From: Parapristionchus giblindavisi
Taxonomy: Eukaryota; Nematoda; Chromadorea; Rhabditida; Diplogasteridae
DNA length: 64,000 nucleotides
Assembly (NCBI GenBank): GCA_943737045.1
Contig: CALSFV010000657.1
Coordinates: 248,001 to 312,000, forward strand
Direction: 5' to 3'
Part shown: positions 60,401 to 64,000 of the stretch, one piece after another
How the letters are laid out: the number at the start of each line of letters is the position of its first letter
How positions within the stretch are numbered: position 1 is the first letter of the stretch
Position numbers and translations under genes: made by a program
The notes under the pieces: model-generated
Databases searched by the model: none
Seen by the model: only the letters and a program-made list of their open reading frames with translations
What the model was told of the DNA's origin: nothing

Positions 60401-61005
60401 AGGTACGGTAGGAGTGCGGCGGCGTCAAAACGTGTTAGACTGGTCAGATTACGGTGCTAACATTTTGTTGACGTTGCAGGAGGAGATCTTTGGTTCGGTG
60501 TTGTTACTGATTCCGTTTGACGATGAGGTCGAGGCGCTGAGAATAGCCAACGACACGGACATGGGACTGGCGGCCGGAGTCTTTACGAGGTACGACGGGT
60601 TACGGTAGGATACTGTAGGTTACGGTAGCATACGGTAGGACACGATTTTTGATTATCGTGGATAAAAGGCATGGTAGAACGATTTTTGAGATTAGACATT
60701 GGACATTACTGTAGGTTACTACATAATGGATTCAGAAATCTCGCCAAAGCGCACAAGATGGCCGCCAAGCTCCACTCTGGCAACGTATATGTCAACACCT
60801 ACAATGACGTTTGTGAGTCCCGGTTGATCTTTCGAATTTGAATTTGGCGGGAACATTCGAAATTGCAGCGCCGTTTGTGCCATTTGGCGGCTACGGTCAG
60901 TCCGGTTTTGGTCGAGAGAACGGAGTCGCGGCTCTTGAACACTACACGCAGATCAAGAGTGTCTTCATCAACACCGATGAGAAGTTGGTCAATCCATTCG
61001 AGTGA
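57414..61005 (+). CDS. alh-9: Aldehyde dehydrogenase, ALDH9 type
   Basis: NAD-dependent aldehyde dehydrogenase most like 4-trimethylaminobutyraldehyde dehydrogenase (carnitine biosynthesis). Exons: about 57414-57548, 57686-57822, 57973-58096, 58205-58294, 58979-59038, 59202-59311, 59540-59635, 59731-59803, 59871-59953, 60004-60072, 60127-60211, 60275-60402, 60480-60599, 60736-60822, 60869-61005. Visible family blocks: [62 protein letters not shown] (glycine motif), TLELGGKSS with the catalytic Glu, [10 protein letters not shown] with the catalytic Cys, [24 protein letters not shown]. Start unresolved: the frame opens after a TAA at about 57411, near acceptor AACACAG, without an in-frame ATG before LHYIGG, so a small first exon is missing or lies upstream. 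The subfamily is judged from block similarity only. Confidence 0.88.
58105..58190. repeat. (TGATCTT)n in alh-9 intron
   Basis: Two runs of TTTGATCTTTGGTC units in the short intron before exon 58205. Confidence 0.7.
58559..58677. mobile_element. TTAA-MITE copy 18
   Basis: TTAA at both ends, GCACGCTCCGAGCATATTTG left, CAAATTAGTTCATCGTGTG right, in alh-9 intron before exon 58979. Confidence 0.77.
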
Positions 61006-61504
61006 TAGACTACGGTAGCTGTTGGTTGATTTGAATCGTGAAGTGACTTTATTGGTTGTGAATCCTAGATTATTGATTGTTTTAATCTTATAGTGAATTT
61101 ATTACGCATGGTAGCCTGTTTCTTTTCAAAAAAATGATGATAGATTATTGATTTTTATATAATAGATCGTATCGATCAATAGTTTGTATTGTAATTATCC
61201 TTGTGCCCCGAGTACAGTAAGCCATTCCTCTTCCCTGTTTCACGTCATTACTGTATGCATGTATTGATTGATGATAAAGAATTGTTCCATTCTGAATTGA
61301 ATCGGAACTGTGAATGTTTGTGATCGCCATAGAAGATAAGATAAGATTGTGAGATAATCGGACTTAACAATGAACCTTCTTGATTATTTATTGATTGATA
61401 GAAACGAAAAGTTAGTTTACAAATATTTACGAAACTCAAACACAAAAAGACACAAACAACAAAACAAAGACCAAACAATGAACAAATGTACAGCTTTTTT
61501 ACAA

Positions 61505-63845
61505 TTATGGGGAATAGCCAAAGTAATCGTCACCATCGTAAGGATTGATATCTTCGAATCGAACATTGCTATCGTAGTCAAAATAATATTCATCATCTTC
61601 ATATTCAAATCTAGGTACCATTTTACGTAGCATATCCAATGCATGTTTAATACGAGGAGAAGCATTCTGAAGAAAATGTTTTACTCAATATACCGACTAT
61701 TGATTGATGAGAATTTTTAAAGATTTTAAATGTAAATTCATATTGTTTTTCTATTATTCTTTCTAGAATCCATTCTACTTACCGAAAATTTGTTCGAAGT
61801 CAAAACATCACGAATTGAGGCCTTTCGGAGATCAAATACTGCATCGAACAGGAAAGATAGATCACATCGATCACAAACATTCACTGTAGATTCAATGAAT
61901 TCGTCATCGTCATCATCATTAGAACAATCGATATGAAATCTCTACAAGTATTAAATTGGTAAATAATTAGACTACTCTATCACATTCATATATTGTATTT
62001 TTAACTGCATAAAACAAAACTCGATTTGATTAACCTTCAAGGCTTCTGCACATTTCCACATAACAGTATCGATTTTGAATTTACGAGCCAAGTTTATAAT
62101 CGAAATAGCATCATTTTTGTTGATCTGAAGTTCAGAAGGTACACCAATAAAATAATATTTTAAAAATTAATAACCTCAGTATTCTCCGGATAGATACATT
62201 TGAGCAATAATTCAAATTCTCTTGTGGCAACATCATCGATAGTGAGCTATGCAAGACTTTATTATACACAAAAATATAAATAATGTGTAATATATGTGTA
62301 ACCTCATTCACAACTTCTAATGGATTCGGATAAATCAATGAACACAAAACAGGAGAACTCATTGCGATTATAGATCTATAGAATAACGCATTTTTATTGA
62401 AAATTTAATATTCGCAACTGACTTGTTCACGTAGAATACGGTATCTCCTACAGTAATCTTAAGATCAGTTAATTTCGACGGAGAAGAGAAAGAATTTACA
62501 ATACGGGCTACCACACCTTTCTTTTCTTTCACCTGAAATATATTTACCATTTAAATAGGAAAACTAATAGGATATTCTACCGATACAGTAACGATAGCGT
62601 TAACTCCATCAGAGAAATTGAGCTTATTGAGTGGATCAAAGATCATTGACTCGTGTCTGAATTAAAGGATAGATTCACTCGCCCATATATGCTACAACAG
62701 TTAATGTTCATACGTCTACTTCGAAAACATAGAGAAAGTATCATCTTTTCAATATGTGATTTATAAAAAGAGAAAGAATTTTAAAAAGCCTTGTTTAGAA
62801 GCATGAAAAACGAATAAACATGCCCAATATGTAGCTTGACAGGGGTGATGTGTCCAGCATAGAAATGAACATCGTTAATCGATAACTCATTGATTATAGA
62901 TTCTTCGGAGCTGAAATTATCACTATGCAACTTTTGATACTTACTCAAGTTATCCTAATGTTTAGGTGAAAGAAAACACATTCATTTATAAATATATCAC
63001 CATACCCGTCTTCATTAGTCTTCATCAATTGTAATTTCACATCGAATAGGCATTCAAAGAATGGAACATCCTCACAGCTTCTGAAGATAAAACTTTTACT
63101 ATATCTTTGAAAAAAACAGAGAATGAAAAGGTAACAATGATCAGCCAGGGAGATTTTATTGTTATTCTTGGGTTGATAAATATCTAAATTCATGCCCCAA
63201 ACAGTATTTCTAAAGTAGACTGCAACGAGTTTGCATAAATCTTTCTTTCAGAGAAAAAACATAAATCAATCTTAAAATCTTAAAAAAATTTTTAAAAAAA
63301 TTTACTGAACGAATGAATTACCCATCAGGAAGAGAAATAACAGCAAATAATTCGACGACGACATCGTCATCAGTCGGATATATTTCCTCTTGCTTCGAGA
63401 AAAACTTGAATGGAACACAGGCAAATGCGGCGTCTAACACATTAATCCTATAATTTTGCTTTGTAATATATAAAAAATATGTAATCTTGATAGATTTGAC
63501 TGAGCTAATTATATGGAAGAATATGCATTTTCCAAACTCATAATAGAACAACGAGAAAAGAGGTGTAACCCATAGCATATAAAGCCTGTGCTGTGTTATA
63601 ATTGAGCTATTTTAACACCCAGAAAGTGTTAAATATAACACTTCACAGGTCTTATGTGCTGTGGGCTACACTTTTTTCTCTTTGTGAATAAATGAAATTA
63701 ATAACATATAGTATTACCCAATATGACCGTCCCGATGTGCATTGTATTTCCTCAACTTGAGCTGAATCGATTCAGAATTCATAAATTCAAATCGATAATC
63801 ATCATTGAATCGATCATCATTTTGTGCGAGTTTATCCGATAGCAT
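61505..63845 (-). CDS. MATH-BTB-like protein
   Basis: Eleven exons, 428 aa: 63847-63718 (ATG 63845), 63447-63322, 63209-63006, 62910-62824, 62656-62581, 62532-62423, 62375-62303, 62246-62175, 62124-62035, 61941-61783, 61666-61505. The ATG is two bases after acceptor TTTTTTTTAG, a likely trans-splice site. Residues about 222-320 are a BTB/POZ domain (LTDLKITVGDTVFYVNKS, IAMSSPVLCSLIYP, LARKFKIDTVMWKCAEAL), as in substrate adaptors of CUL3 ubiquitin ligases. The N-terminal half fits a diverged MATH domain (WGMNLDIYQPK; HESMIFDPLNKLNFSDGVNA). The C-terminus is very acidic (YEDDEYYFDYDS). The first four exons all end in a split glycine codon (phase 2, GG). The intron after 62824 would use a GC donor. 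Such genes form large, fast-evolving nematode families. Confidence 0.75.
63597..63687. mobile_element. Partial MITE of the ACACAGAGAAAAA family, copy 3
   Basis: Shares AGTGTTAAATATAACACTTC and CACAGGTCTT with the interior of 21293-21440 and ends CTACACTTTTTTCTCTTTGTG. In the first BTB-gene intron. Confidence 0.65.
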
Positions 63846-63870
63846 TTCTAAAAAAAAAGAATGGGAAGAT

Positions 63871-63991
63871 TTAAAGGAAGATCCCAAGCTAATTTTACTC
63901 TCCGCATTAGTAACGCGCTCTCGTGGACAGTGAAAGCGAGAGAGTATAGCTAGAGTGGAGTGTTTCAAGTTAACTCGGGGTGTGACTTTAA
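63871..63991. mobile_element. TTAA-MITE copy 19
   Basis: TTAA at both flanks, AGATCCCAAGCTAATTTTAC left, TTAACTCGGGGTGTGAC right, just upstream of the BTB gene start. Confidence 0.77.
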
Positions 63992-64000
63992 TTCGAAATA

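Overview
This window is eukaryotic and most likely from a free-living nematode of the rhabditid or diplogastrid type. The evidence is many short exons with GT-AG introns ending in TTTCAG-like acceptors, start codons a few bases after an unpaired acceptor (the mark of spliced-leader trans-splicing), a nematode-style acetylcholine-receptor subunit, a MATH-BTB protein, and abundant palindromic DNA elements. A diplogastrid such as Pristionchus is a guess. Exon models were built by eye from splice signals, phase and family similarity; boundaries should be right to within a base or two.

Layout. 1-4962 (+): the 3' half of a TNNI3K-like serine/threonine kinase, with a 1.6 kb foldback element in its first visible intron. 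4509-13672: a segmental inverted duplication. Its left arm has the last two TNNI3K exons and a two-exon unknown gene on the minus strand (8618-9318). Its right arm has an intact paralog of that gene on the plus strand (11251-11999) and an antisense fragment of the TNNI3K 3' end (13277-13672). The left arm alone carries a dead Tc1-like element and a palindromic TTAA-type element. 13672-26900: almost gene-free, with two non-LTR retrotransposon remnants, a large foldback, several MITE families, and two polypurine/polypyrimidine hexamer arrays.

27055-34971 (+): a complete 20-exon alpha-type cys-loop cation-channel subunit (596 aa predicted). 36247-43059 (-): a complete 16-exon PPM1G-type PP2C phosphatase (545 aa). 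43541-52827 (+): a complete 20-exon sn-1-specific diacylglycerol lipase (692 aa), head-to-head with the phosphatase, 481 bp between start codons. 55596-57088 (+): a four-exon YiiX/YaeF-type permuted-papain (C92) protein (239 aa). About 57414-61005 (+): an ALDH9-type aldehyde dehydrogenase close behind it. 61505-63845 (-): an 11-exon MATH-BTB-like protein (428 aa).

The host genes are unrelated housekeeping or neuronal functions. The unusual biology is in genome structure: the inverted duplication with its motif-repeat gene pair and built-in antisense to a kinase; about twenty copies of one TTAA-flanked MITE, mostly in introns; a related MITE that ends exactly at a splice acceptor; a recurrent GTA(TA)CNGTAG motif at intron starts; and a (GATCAAA)n heptamer that often serves as the pyrimidine tract before acceptors.
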